Origin: Moringa oleifera
Taxonomy: Eukaryota > Streptophyta > Magnoliopsida > Brassicales > Moringaceae
Direction: 5' to 3'
Length of the DNA: 64,000 nucleotides
Assembly (NCBI GenBank): GCA_021397835.1
Contig: JAJFZO010000889.1
Span: forward strand, 2,232,001-2,296,000
Under the pieces are notes generated by a model. The model worked only from the letters and a program-made list of their open reading frames with translations. It searched no databases and was not told the DNA's origin. The position numbers and the translations under genes were made by a program. Shown one piece after another: positions 1 to 11,351 of this stretch (positions within the stretch are counted from its first letter, which is position 1; each line of letters starts with the position of its first letter).

Positions 1-3000
1 TAACCCTGGGCATGGTGGTCTTCACGCTGAGGTACTTCGCTGGACCAGAGGTGCCTCGCTATGTCCTATCCACCGTTGGATACACGTGGTTCTGTTCCCT
101 CTCCATCATCATCCTCGTCCCGGCCGATATCTGGACGGTAACCTATTTAATTTGCCTTTCTTCCAAATTTGGCAATTGTTGTTGAATTCTTTTGTGCCCC
201 TCATTCTTTTTTTCTCCATCGATTTCTTATGGTGGTTGCTCCTTTTAATTTCAATTAATTTTACACGTTGGTTTTAGGAACTATATGAATTAAAATACCA
301 TGTATTGGCTGAAGGTTCGGTTTGCCATGGTTGAAAAGTTACGCTCAGAAATGTTCTGATATTATGAGAAGATTTTAATTTTTCATACAAGAAGTCATCT
401 TGTGATTGAATTTGCTTCTCTAACAATGATGTTTCTTTCACCACATGTCAGACAATAGCAAACCCACCGGGTCATCCTGGGAATGCGAGCATTTCTTTCT
501 TCTGGAGCTGGTCTTATTGGAGTACATTTTTACTTACTTGGTAGGCCTCATTTAAACTCAACACAACTTCCTTCAGTCTATGATTTGGATTGTCCCCTCA
601 ACTTACTTGAGGACTTGACAAGACATGCAAATGCTTAGTTTGCTATACTTGGAAATACCAAACTTGAATGAATTCTTGTATCATCCTTACATGAACTTGA
701 ATGAAGTACTTGTTGGTTGTGGCATGACTAGGCTTCTATAAGACGAATTAGTTCTTTCTAAAGGTGCATATTTATAATAAAATAGTTTCATCTGGGAATG
801 GATGTGATTTTTAGGGCTTCTGTTGTGAAATGTTTCCCAAAAAAAATTACTACAGACAAGGTAATTTGAAGAATGACCAAGCAAAAAAAGAAGAAATGGA
901 AACATCATCTTATGTTTGTTGCGTTTTGTTTGCTTATGTGTTTTCCTTATGCCTATCCTAAGTGTAAACAACCCGTTTTCGTTGTTGTGAATTTGGGCAT
1001 TATTATATCTTATCTTCTTGGGTGCATAATTGGTAGAACTCGTATTTGGTTATAGATACTTCTAAATGGTTTTACAGCGCATAGATGCACTTTCCTCATA
1101 TACTTAAGTGATGTTATCTCTAAGCAGGGCTGTGGTGCCCCTTATTCAGGGTTACGAAGATGCTGGGGACTTCACTGTGAGAGAAAGATTGAAGACTAGT
1201 GTACATGTTAATTTGGTCTTCTATTTGATTGTGGGATCTATTGGCCTGTTTGGACTCATTCTCCTCCTCACAATGCGTTCGGATTGGTATGTTTCTTGCC
1301 TACATAAGTTGATTTTAATTAATTTCTTCTGTTCCCTTTAGATGGCTAGAGATGGGATATATGTTTTTAATTCAAATTCTCACAATAACTTTACAATTCC
1401 TGCATATTGATCATTTGTTCCCGTATCTTCGTTTGTGAATCTCTATTGTAGGAGTGGAGGCATTTTGGGTTTGGCCATGGCCTGCTCAAATACATTTGGG
1501 CTTGTTACTGGTGCATTTCTTCTTGGTTTTGGCTTGAGTGAAATCCCTAAGAGCATTTGGAGAAATGCAGATTGGACCATCCGACAGAAAGTTCTTTCTC
1601 ACAAAATTGCCAAAATGGCTGTGAAACTGGATGATGCTCATCAAGAACTTTCAAATGCTATAGTTGTAAGTTTTTCTACAATTAAAATTAGAAAGGCTTT
1701 TTCTCCTCCCATTCCTTTTTAAAATTGGCTTACATAATGAAGTTACAATACGGTTACCTTTCCTTCTGTAGAAGAAATCTTTTTGGATGTTTAAATTAAA
1801 GTCATTCGGTATCTCTATGTTGTCTGATTGCTTAATTATATATTTGGAGAAGTCCTCCGCAGAATTTTATCTTTTATGTTCATCCGAAGTCCTTATCTTT
1901 GTATGATAAAATTATCTTGCATTTCTATCGAAAGTTATCTTATTTATAATAAGCATTATGTGACAAAAACTGTGATTATTGTTTCTTCTTTCAAGTTTTG
2001 CAATGTTACTTTCCATAACCTCCACTTTCTTAAGCTTTTATGCAGCAGAACCATGCTTTAGGTGACTGTTGATTATAAGTTTCAATTATGGCAGTGGTAT
2101 AGTTTTGAATGATAAGAAGCATGCTAATTTATATGGTACTGTGTTACTAGGTCTCAGTGTGCAACTAGTTGAAATAGGAGGTTAATGGTACTTGGTGTTT
2201 GATTCATTTGTTTCTTTTGTTATTGCCTAATCGCATCCCATTCCTTGGTCATTGTTTAATCATTCTCCCTTTTTGTAGTATTTTCATCCTGTCAAATGCT
2301 ACAAAAGAAAGTAGTCTACTAGGGGATTATATGCAATACAGCATGAAAGATGTCAGTATGAGATGCAAGCAAACTGTGAAGCATGCTGACTGAAAAGCCA
2401 AAGTACCAGATATCTTTTGCCATAAATATTTATCTTGTGCTTTGAGATTCTATTGGATGAAATCTCCAATTAGCTTTGCTCTGATCAATCGCTATCTTTA
2501 TATTTGCTTCCTCCTGAGAAATATCTTGTGGTTATAGCATGCTTTGGGAACTATTTGGTGAGTAATTCAGCAGTCTGTCTTATCAATTTTAGAAAACAGA
2601 CATTGTCTTTTTTTTTTCTTCTGCATAAAATTGCAACATTCTGATTTTTGTCTTAACGGTGAATTACTTCAATAGGTTGCTCAAGCAACATCCAACCAGA
2701 TGTCCAAGCGTGACCCTTTGAGGCCATACATGGATGTTATTGATGATATGTTAGCTCGAATGGTATTCTTTATCTTCAATTATTTTATTATTTTATTTTA
2801 TTTTTTTTTTTGTGGGAAACTTTGCTTGTTCCAGGAATGTACTCTCTGTAATACTTAGACTATGATTTTCTATTTTCAGTTCAGAGAAGATCCTTCGTTT
2901 AAACCTCAGGGTGGCCAACTGGGGGAAAATGATATGGATTATGATACAGATGAGAAATCAATGGCAACACTTAGGCGTAATCTTCGAGGGGCTAGGGAGG

Positions 3001-6000
3001 AGTATTATCGATACAAAAGGTAAAATGAATTATACAATCAACATGTGCATCAATAAAGAACTCTTTCATCAATGCTTCTTGGGATCTCCATGCCTGCCAC
3101 ATCGATGGCTTTGATTTTGGAGGCAAGGCATCTCCCTATATCATATTAGTGGCAGTGAACTTTAGTTTGTTGAAGCAAAGTGCTTGCTGTTGCTTGGGGT
3201 TGTCCTCTAGCTTTAGATTGTCAAATTTGTGCTTTTAAATAAAAATCTATGATCTGATGAGTAGGAGGCGAGTTTCTTTTAACTTTTGGCTGCTGCTTAC
3301 TATAATGTCTCTGTTTGTGTCTTTCCACTCTACTGAGTTGATAACAACTTGGATGTTGGATTATTTGCCTTCTTCACGGCATGAGGACTGATCCAATTGA
3401 AAGACTATTTTATTTTATTTTTCAATCAGAAACAGAAGTTAAAAGGCAACTTTAGTGGTCTGCTTCTTTTGGTACAAGCTTCTTCTATGTAGTTTGTTAT
3501 TTTACGGTCATTGTTTATTTATTTATTGTCATCTTATTTCTTCGTTACAGAATTTGTGCTCCTTTGTAGTGGAAAGAGTACTCATGGGTAGAGTTGATTA
3601 TTGATCACACTCTTAATGGAAGCATATTCTGAATCTGGCTGATTATGTACTTCTTCAGTGGTTGATTTTATTGTACCTAATATAGTGTTAGTTTTCTGCA
3701 GTGAGTATATGACATATGTTATGGAGGCCCTTCAACTGGAAGATACAATAAAAAATTATGAGCGTCGTAGTTCTACTGGATGGTTTACTCCTCACTATCC
3801 TTGCCTATCATTTCCTATGACTCTCCATATATTTTTAAGATTATTTTTTCCTTACCTTAAACATCCATATGCAACCATTTCAGGAAATATATATCAAGCT
3901 TCAGATCTTCTCGAACTGGAAAAATTGGTGAACTTCTTGATACAATTGGTAATTTTATTAGGTCTATTAACCTTATACTAATTTTGAAATCATTATTTCT
4001 TACCTCAGCGGGACCATAGAAATTGTTTTATGATATGTTGTTACATTTACTTTCATGGAGTAGGTAGGATATTAATCCCACCATGTCCCTACCAAAAGGA
4101 AGGGGGGGGGGGGGGGGGAAGAAAAAAAAAAAAGAAAAAGGAGCACTAAAAGAAACATAAATTATGATTGGAAAAACTGCTGGATGTTTTCTGCCCTGGC
4201 TGGCTGGTCTGGGAACAGCCTGGAAAGTTATAATCTTGTGTATTGTCTTACACATAGTGGTTATGTTGCATCTAATGTTTTCTTTATGCTGGTGGAGGAA
4301 TTGGTAGAACAGGGTTGCGTAGCTGATCTGGTAGCTTGTTGTGCTTTCGTTGCTTAGGTTAGAGTAAAATTTTAAAGGGCCACTTGGTTTGTAGAGTTTA
4401 GTTGAGGTGGAGTAGTATTAGAATTGAAAAGGGAAAGAATTAAGTTGGAACTGCATAGCAATTCTGTCTTTCGTTGTGTATTAAGAATTGCTGATTCCAC
4501 CGAGACTCCATAGTTTGGTTGAATGGCTGACATTGAGATGAAATATGTTGTAAATGATTAAATTACTGATAATGGTAAAATTAAGAAATATAAATACACA
4601 CGCAGACATATATATGTATGAACCATGTATCATTTAGATAACAATGAGAGATCTAATAAATTTTAGCTTATCATATTAATATAATAATTTTATTTTCCAA
4701 CTGTTTTTTTGTATTTATCTTACACTGAACTATATTATATCACATTGCTCTATATTGTATCATATTACCTTATTATTATTATTATTTTTATCTAGTGCAA
4801 TATGAATATGTATTATGTTATTTAATTGTGTATGCTTTATTTACCATCTATCCTGTGTTTTCCTGTTGAAAATGTTGGTTTGCAGAATTTATCTGGCGAT
4901 GCATCATGAGAAAGCAACTTGAGAAGGTCTTTGCTGTTATACTTGGTATTATGTCTGCGGCAATTCTTTTAGCAGAGGCAACTTTACTGCTCAGTGCAGT
5001 TGATCTCTCTCTCTTCTCAATCCTTATTAATTCTGTGGCAAAGCAAGAGATGCTTGTACAGGTAACTTGTAGTTTTAATATTTATTTTCTTTTATCCTCC
5101 TTTAAGAGATTGAATTTTACAAGTTCTACATTTACTTCTTTTTCTGGTGTATTATGAAAAAAGAACAAGTACTTGAAAATAAAATCTCAAAGAGTATTTT
5201 GCAGTTTCGTGTATTTCATTATTCTTGTTTTCTCACCTTGTGTTCTCTTTTATCATTTTTTCATTTGTCTAGTCCTAGTCTTGTTGACATGCCTCTTTTT
5301 CTTTTGTTATAAATTTATAATATATCCAATGTGGCAACATCTGATCGTTTTCTTCATGGAAAGTAAAGTATGAAAGTACTATCCAACCCCGGTTTTTGTT
5401 CCCAAACATTTAAATTGAGTGCTGCCTAGAGGAGTATTTATTATTAGTGCATATAGCTGCTCATAGTTATGCAATAACTTATACATTGATCTTTTCTTTG
5501 CCCCATTTTGCCCTACTTTCTTCCTAACTCTTTCTTGCAGGTATTTGCTTTTGTACCTCTAATGTATGTGTGCATCTGCACATACTATTCCTTATTCAAA
5601 GTTGGAATGTTAATGTTCTACTCGTTGACTCCCCGACAAACAAGCTCAGTCAACTTGCTTATGATATGCTCGTAAGTTAAATTATAGCTGTCCACATTAA
5701 TCTTTTTTTTTCTTTATAAAAGAAAAATTAGATTTGTGCTTAATCCATGATTATATTTAATGTCTTTAGGATGGTGGCTCGATATGCACCCCCAGTTTCA
5801 TACAACTTTCTCACTTTGATTCACCTTAAAAACAAAACAATATTTGAAAAGGTAATTCTCTCTCTTAACATTTATTTATCCTATTAGAAACTGAAATGAA
5901 TTACAGCCATGTTTCTCTTACTCATCGAATAAAAGAAAATATGTGAGGTCATGTCTTATCTGTTGCCAATATATGTTCATAGAGCTCTCCAATTTTTTTG

Positions 6001-7548
6001 GCTGCTTATCATGTTTATTTTACATTAGTTGAAATCTTTTATTCTAGATAGCTGGAAAGTCACAACTTTTTCTTCTTCATTTTTTCCCTATTGAAAGCTT
6101 GACCTCTGTTAATCTAGATCATTATATGAGAAGTTCTATAGTAAAAGTGGTTTTCCTTTATCTCCTGCATGAAATTTGATTACCTTGTTATGCTCTTAAT
6201 TTCTGGTTGCAGCAAATGTACAACATTGATGATACTCTCCCATTGTTCGGAAAAGAGTTTAACAAAATTTTTCCGCTTATTATGGTTATATACACCTTGT
6301 TGGTTGCGAGCAGTTTCTTTGACCATGTAATTGGTTTCTTTGGGAGCTGGAAGATATTCAGATTTCAAACAGAGGCAGATGATACAGATGGATTTGATCC
6401 GTCAGGATTAATGATCCTACAGAAAGGTAAATGGTCTGGTTGTTTCTCTAGTTGATATATGCTTTTTATTGTCCTATGCTGTATGATTTCTATTAGTGTT
6501 TCTGCAAATTATGTGCTTCTGTTATTTATTCATATTTTTCAGAGCGAACTTGGCTTGAAGAAGGACAAAAGCTTGGTGAGCATGTTATCCCATTGGCAAG
6601 GAATTTTAATGGGGCTGATATCGAGTCTGGCAGCAATAGGGTGGTATGTAAACATGTTCAAAGGTGGAAGCAGGCCTTTTCCTCCCTTAAATGAACAATT
6701 AAATTGATGCATGCATATGTAATTTAGGTTGCTATTATTTGTTTATGATATTGTTTGCTTGAATGACATGATTTTGTAACAAAAGAAGGTCATTAACCTT
6801 GAGTGGTTCAGCTTGCTGGTAAAGACCAGATCCAGGGGTTGATTCCCCTCTGGGTACTTCTGTTATCAAAAGAAACAAAGAGATCCTAATTGATTGTTGC
6901 ATCAGTGAGATAGTCTGGATGCCATCATCTATTTTTATCTATATTCTCTTAGCCTTTTCCCTTTTATCCTTCTTTATACATTTAAAAATGATAACTTGGG
7001 TTCTGATTCACATGCTAACTCAGATGTGAACTGTTCAGGACAAGGGTGCCCTTGAATTGAAGGCAGCAAGTACTTCCTATCCTGATAGTATAAAGGGAAC
7101 TTCATCGAAGCCACTAAGAGAAGAGGGTCATAGATACATGACAAGCAAAGAAGCTATTGGCAACAAGTATGCTACCATGAGAGAACAGAGTAGACAAGCA
7201 TCTAATACGAAACCAGTGGAGAAGAACATTGCCTCAGCTAAGGTCTCCCTACTGAGTGCAGGCAACTCTCAATCTGTTAACTCAACAGGACAGCCATCTT
7301 CTCGTCTGGTGTCAACATGGCAAACAATGAAATCCGGCTTTCAAAGTTTCAAAGCAAATGTAGGGGCCAAAAAATTTCTTCCTCTACGCCAAGGTCCGGA
7401 AAATAATCCTGTGTCTCATGATTCCTCATCAGAGTCCCTTGATGAGATATTCCAGAGGTTGAGACGGCCATCCTTAGACCATGGGAGTTACAATGACAAT
7501 GACAATGATGACGATGAAATTGGGACAGGGATGAAGACTAAGAAATGA
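1..7548 (+). CDS. LMBR1-like integral membrane protein, 5'-truncated by the window edge
   Basis: Fourteen exons: 1-137, 452-540, 1128-1286, 1452-1665, 2676-2762, 2880-3019, 3702-3782, 3884-3948, 4886-5061, 5541-5671, 5770-5851, 6213-6426, 6543-6643 and 7039-7548. All have GT-AG borders and agreeing phases, giving 727 codons in this window. The protein is recognised as the plant LMBR1/LMBD2-type family, which has about nine membrane segments and is thought to sit in the plasma or endosomal membrane; its molecular function is poorly known. The first visible residues (TLGMVVFTLRYFAGPEVPRY) correspond to about residue 12 of relatives, so only a dozen or so N-terminal codons lie upstream. Hydrophobic segments are clear in exons 1-4, 9, 10 and 12. 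A charged cytosolic region spans exons 5-8 (RKQLEK follows in exon 9). The hydrophilic last exon ends in an acidic Asp/Asn stretch and KTKK. No frame breaks were seen. Confidence 0.95.
4102..4140. repeat. Poly-G run followed by poly-A, in an LMBR1 intron
   Basis: A run of 17 consecutive G (4102-4118) is followed by an A-rich tract. It lies in the long intron between exons 8 and 9 of the LMBR1-like gene (3949-4885). A run this long could form a G-quadruplex on the sense strand or transcript, and is also a likely site of length polymorphism or sequencing error. Confidence 0.9.
6788..6863 (+). mobile_element. Short tRNA-like insertion with target-site duplications (SINE-like), in an LMBR1 intron
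   Basis: A 76 bp block in the intron 6644-7038 is flanked by an 11 bp near-perfect direct repeat: TAACAAAAGAA at 6777-6787 and TATCAAAAGAA at 6864-6874. Inside is a tRNA D-arm/A-box-like string (TGGTTCAGCTTGCTGGTAAA, about 6804-6823) and a B-box-like GGGGTTGATTCCCC (6835-6848), which is one base short of the GGTTCGANNCC consensus. The pattern fits a minimal tRNA-derived SINE or a retroposed tRNA fragment. There is no obvious tRNA-unrelated body, and a chance resemblance is not excluded. Confidence 0.5.
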
Positions 7549-8598
7549 GCTTGGTGCTATTATAGAAAATGGAACATGTACAGGTTATGCTCAGGAACAC
7601 AATTTTGGGCATTGGATCCCTTTGATGTAACATAGGTTTTGCTACACTGGGGCTGCTTGCTTTTTATCCGTGGCCTGAGTACAAGAGAGGAAGAAAGTGT
7701 GAATTGACAAGGGTTGTGATGTTAAGATAAATGGCCATTACCGGGAAATTTTGTATCTCGTATTGACTCATATCAAAGAAACATTATAGGAAGATGGTTT
7801 CTTTACTGGATGTATACACCCTGTTAACATCTGCCAAAAAAAGTTCATTTTTCGATATAAGTTTGTTGCCATTTGTGGGCCATATTTGATTTGATTGTCA
7901 TTTGCACCAGAGGCTAGGTCATATTAGCCATAATCTCAAGCATTTGGGTAAATCGGGAAAGTCATGATTCTGCTTTGTCAGCCTCTTCCCATCATTTTAC
8001 CATATATCTTTATTACATGTTTCAGATCTTTAATAGCAAGTCTTTACATCTCTTGTCAACAGTCATGGACAGACTGGAAAGCTAAGTTTTTCAGTTGTCC
8101 TACTATTTCAGTGTTTCTTTTTCTTTGGTCTGACTAATTGTACGAGAGAGTTAGGTCCAGGATACTTAGTCTGAGTTGGGCGGATTTGTTAATCAGTGAC
8201 TTCAAATTTCATATATTTAATTGAACAAATAAAAGGTGGCTCAGAAAGCAATACCAGTTGAGTAATAAAATAAATCTTCCCAGGATAGACAGAAGGGCAT
8301 GAAGACAAATACCAATGTTGCTTATGTTGTAAAAACACGGCTCTTCATGTCTCACGAGCTTAGAAAGTCTCCCACGTATCCTTGTGATGATCAATTGGTC
8401 AAAACTAAGACATTATTAACCAATTTAACAAACCGGTCTATAGCAAAATCTGAAGGCCAAAGAAAAGAAAATCTCATTGCATAATGATGATAATGGATTA
8501 ATCATTCATCTCCTACACAAAGCCATATTTACACATTTATTTCTTTTCTGAACCCTTTGATGAACACCCGAAGTGGAAAAAGGAAACGCCTCGCCAAT
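7549..8598. other. Intergenic: 3' ends of two convergent genes
   Basis: About 1 kb between the stop of the LMBR1-like gene and the stop of the minus-strand small gene. It should hold both 3' UTRs. No further gene, RNA or repeat is recognised here; the short ORFs at 8209-8484 overlap each other on opposite strands and look like nothing known. Confidence 0.6.
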
Positions 8599-9036
8599 CT
8601 AACTTTCTATTACAGTGCTTGAGTGCAAGAGGGCCTCCTTGTCCTTCACATTCAATCTTAGCAACTTTGACCAGAATCCTTTCTTGGTCGTCTGCTTCTT
8701 CCCGTTCTTAACCTCTCCAACAAGGTTTCTCGGCACAAAAGCTATGGATCTACTCTTCTTCAACCCATTATTGCTAACACTTCTCACCACAAAAGACTTC
8801 GACCCCATTATCTCGGAGACGTTTCGGTGATGTCTTCGACGAGCTGGAGACACGTAGGCCGACGTCGAAGCAGAGCAAGAGCGCGAAGAAGAATACGACG
8901 GGGCAACTACGGCTCTCTGCGAGTAATCAGCACATAGAAGAGAGAGCCTATCCCTCAGACAAGAAGGGCAAACCCCTTGTAGCTGCCGGTGATGTGGGTG
9001 CTTACTGCAACATGGTTCTGATTCCGACCACCCCAT
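8599..9036 (-). CDS. Small uncharacterised protein with Cys/His N-terminal motif (OCTOPUS-like N-terminus)
   Basis: A single open frame of 145 codons from ATG at 9036. Residues about 8-28 hold two adjacent Cys, then His-Pro-His-His, and a later CPSCLRDRLS, i.e. C..H-P...C-x2-C-LR-x-RL. This resembles the N-terminal motif of the OCTOPUS/DUF740 plant proteins, but the protein is far shorter, so it may be a separate small family. The middle is Ser/Ala-rich and the C-terminal third is basic (KKQTTKKGFWSKLLRLNVK). There is no signal peptide or membrane segment. It is supported as a real gene by a TATA box (9115-9124) and ABRE/G-box elements upstream in its own orientation. Function unknown. Confidence 0.75.
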   Translation of the reverse strand: MGWSESEPCCSKHPHHRQLQGVCPSCLRDRLSLLCADYSQRAVVAPSYSSSRSCSASTSAYVSPARRRHHRNVSEIMGSKSFVVRSVSNNGLKKSRSIAFVPRNLVGEVKNGKKQTTKKGFWSKLLRLNVKDKEALLHSSTVIES

Positions 9037-9114
9037 TTGAATTAATCCCTATCTGCCAGCAAAAAGAAAACTTTTTAATGCTTCTTGTGCCCTTCTTATG
9101 AACATCCTGCTTGG

Positions 9115-9124
9115 TATATATATA
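9115..9124 (-). promoter_or_regulatory. TATA box of the small Cys/His gene
   Basis: TATATATATA at 9115-9124, within TCTATATATATACC on the minus strand, lies about 80 bp upstream of the ATG at 9036. A transcription start about 30 bp downstream would leave a leader of roughly 50 nt. Confidence 0.6.
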
Positions 9125-9203
9125 GACAAAAGAGAGAGTTGGCTGCACTTACACGCAGTGTTATTAGAAAGTTGCTTTATTTATTTCGAGGAAGGTTCCT
9201 TGT

Positions 9204-9238
9204 ACGTGTGAATGACTTTAGCAATCACCACCCACGTG
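9204..9238. promoter_or_regulatory. ABRE/G-box pair upstream of the small Cys/His gene
   Basis: ACGTGT at 9204-9209 and CCACGTGT (core CACGTG 9233-9238) lie about 80-115 bp upstream of the TATA box. Paired ACGT-core elements near a TATA box are typical of bZIP (ABA/stress) or bHLH (light) control. The role here is inferred from motif and position only. Confidence 0.5.
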
Positions 9239-9240
9239 TG

Positions 9241-11351
9241 TCCACACGATGTTAGGTTCCGTCGACGGGACGGGACCCACGAGCGGAGCCAGCATGCTTT
9301 TAGAGAACTGTCGGCGGCCCAGGATGGCTAGGTACAGATCAAAACCACCATACAATTAAAAAACTGAAAAAGCGCATTGATGCTCCAGCCTCTGAATCCG
9401 CATTAGAGTAATTAAATTATTTGATCCAATCAGTAAAAACTCAAAGGCACCTGTGCTTCAATAGATGTTTATCAATACAAATTAATATTTTTTTTGAGAA
9501 TTATCCTGAATTTTTATGTTAATTTTTATAAATAATAATTTAACAAAAAATATTAAAATTTATTTGTTTATATTTTAAAAATCAACAGAAATTTTTTATC
9601 TTATAAAATGAATACGATTTGTCAATTATGGCGGTGGACTGCAATCTATGATTTTATATAAATAAAAGAAATCATATTTGATTGGTGAGCTAAATTAATG
9701 AAGATGATCGCAAAGTCAAAATAAAACAAACAAAACAATAATATAGATATAGTTATGTCACGTTGAAAACTTGGTATCCAATGCTATTTTTTAATGACAT
9801 GTACAATTTTTCATATATATAATATATATATATATATGCAATTTTGCTAGCTAATTAAATGACATGTTTTTATTTTTAATGTTAATTATGATTAATAAAG
9901 CTTAATTTTTATTTCATTAATATAGATGTCTATTGTGTTATCTTGGATGTTTTTAATCATTTTAAACTTATGTTTCAGGATTATTCTTCACGTATTTAAA
10001 ATATATTTATAGAAATATATATAATCAATTTTTTGTATGTTATTTAATAATATTTTTTAAAATAAAGTGAAATTATATATACATGTAGAATGTCATTTCA
10101 TTTAATTGATTATATCTTTTTATGTATAAGAACAATTGCACAATTTCTCATAAGTAAATGTTGTAATCAAATTTGTTTAAAAAGTTCCAATAAAATTCAC
10201 TTTTATATGTATATATTATATCTAACAAATAACTTGGATGAATAAAATCATATTCATCTTGAAAAATGAAAAAAAAAATAGCAAAAAGGGCGGGCAATTG
10301 AGAAACTAGAGCCACGTGCGTTGGGTGTTCTGGTTCAATGAACCTCCTCTCACGTGCAACGAAGATACGGTCTCGAGCCACGTAAGACACAAAAGGTCAC
10401 CGGTCGCCGCACGAGGAGTCATGAGTCTGCTGTTTTTGAGTTACCCTGGTCGGCACGGTCACTCGTCCCACACGTGTGCATCTATATTTTAAATTTCTGA
10501 CACTACCTGGGCGGTGGGCCCTTGTTATGCAAATAAAAATATGAATGTCTTTGCATGTGCTGGCTATTACCTGATTTGTATTAAGTAAACAGTTTGTAAA
10601 TGTTAACATTCTTAATAATATTTCTAAAAAATAATTTCAAATTTTAAGTTATAATAAATTAAATCTTAATTTATTACTTTAAATTAATTTATATAAAAAA
10701 ATTAAAAATTAAATTAAAAACTTTATTCAACAAATTTTAATTTATTTTTTTTATAAATATAAAAATATTCAATTTATCATCAAAAATTTTAAAATTTTTA
10801 ATTTTAAAAAATTTATAATAAATAACTGATAAGTAGAAACATTTAAAATTAACAGATTAACTCAAAATGAAATGTAAGGTTCATTGAAGTATTCTAATAA
10901 TAAAAATATGTTTAAATTTTTACAATAATTTGATTTAAAATTTAATTTGATTATCTTTAATCAATTAAAAATTATTTGAATATGTTTTGAAATTTAAGAT
11001 TAATTTTTTTAAAAATATTATTTATAATTTTAAATAATATCTATTGATAATAATTATTAAATATAAATGATTGATTCATATTATATATTTTTTTATGAGG
11101 AGGTTGGTTGCTTACATATAAAATGGAAACTTTATAATATGAAATAATAATATAGTTCCGTAAAGAGGTGGAATGCATCTAGAAAGTTGACAGAAGGTGA
11201 GTCGAGCCGAATCCAACGAATTCATTTGAAACTCAACAACTTCTTGGAATTGCATTTCATCAAACATTATAATGTACAAATTGTTTTTAATAATCAATAT
11301 TGAAAAACAACCGAGCAGGTTGGAAGAAGTCCAAGTGAAATCCATGGAGGC
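9241..11351. other. Intergenic, mostly AT-rich
   Basis: Apart from the G-box island at about 10.3-10.5 kb, this stretch is low-complexity AT-rich sequence with a TA microsatellite near 9.82-9.84 kb. No coding or RNA gene is supported. The short minus-strand ORFs at 10148-10609 and 11112-11345 show no recognisable features. Confidence 0.6.
10311..10478. promoter_or_regulatory. Cluster of three G-boxes in a local GC-richer island
   Basis: CACGTG occurs at 10313-10318, 10351-10356 and 10471-10476, the last inside the palindrome CACACGTGTG (10469-10478). A further CCACGTAA starts near 10378. The surrounding 10285-10530 is clearly less AT-rich than its flanks. It lies about 1.3 kb upstream of the small Cys/His gene and about 0.9 kb downstream of the glycosyltransferase pseudogene, so the first is the more likely target. 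Confidence 0.5.
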
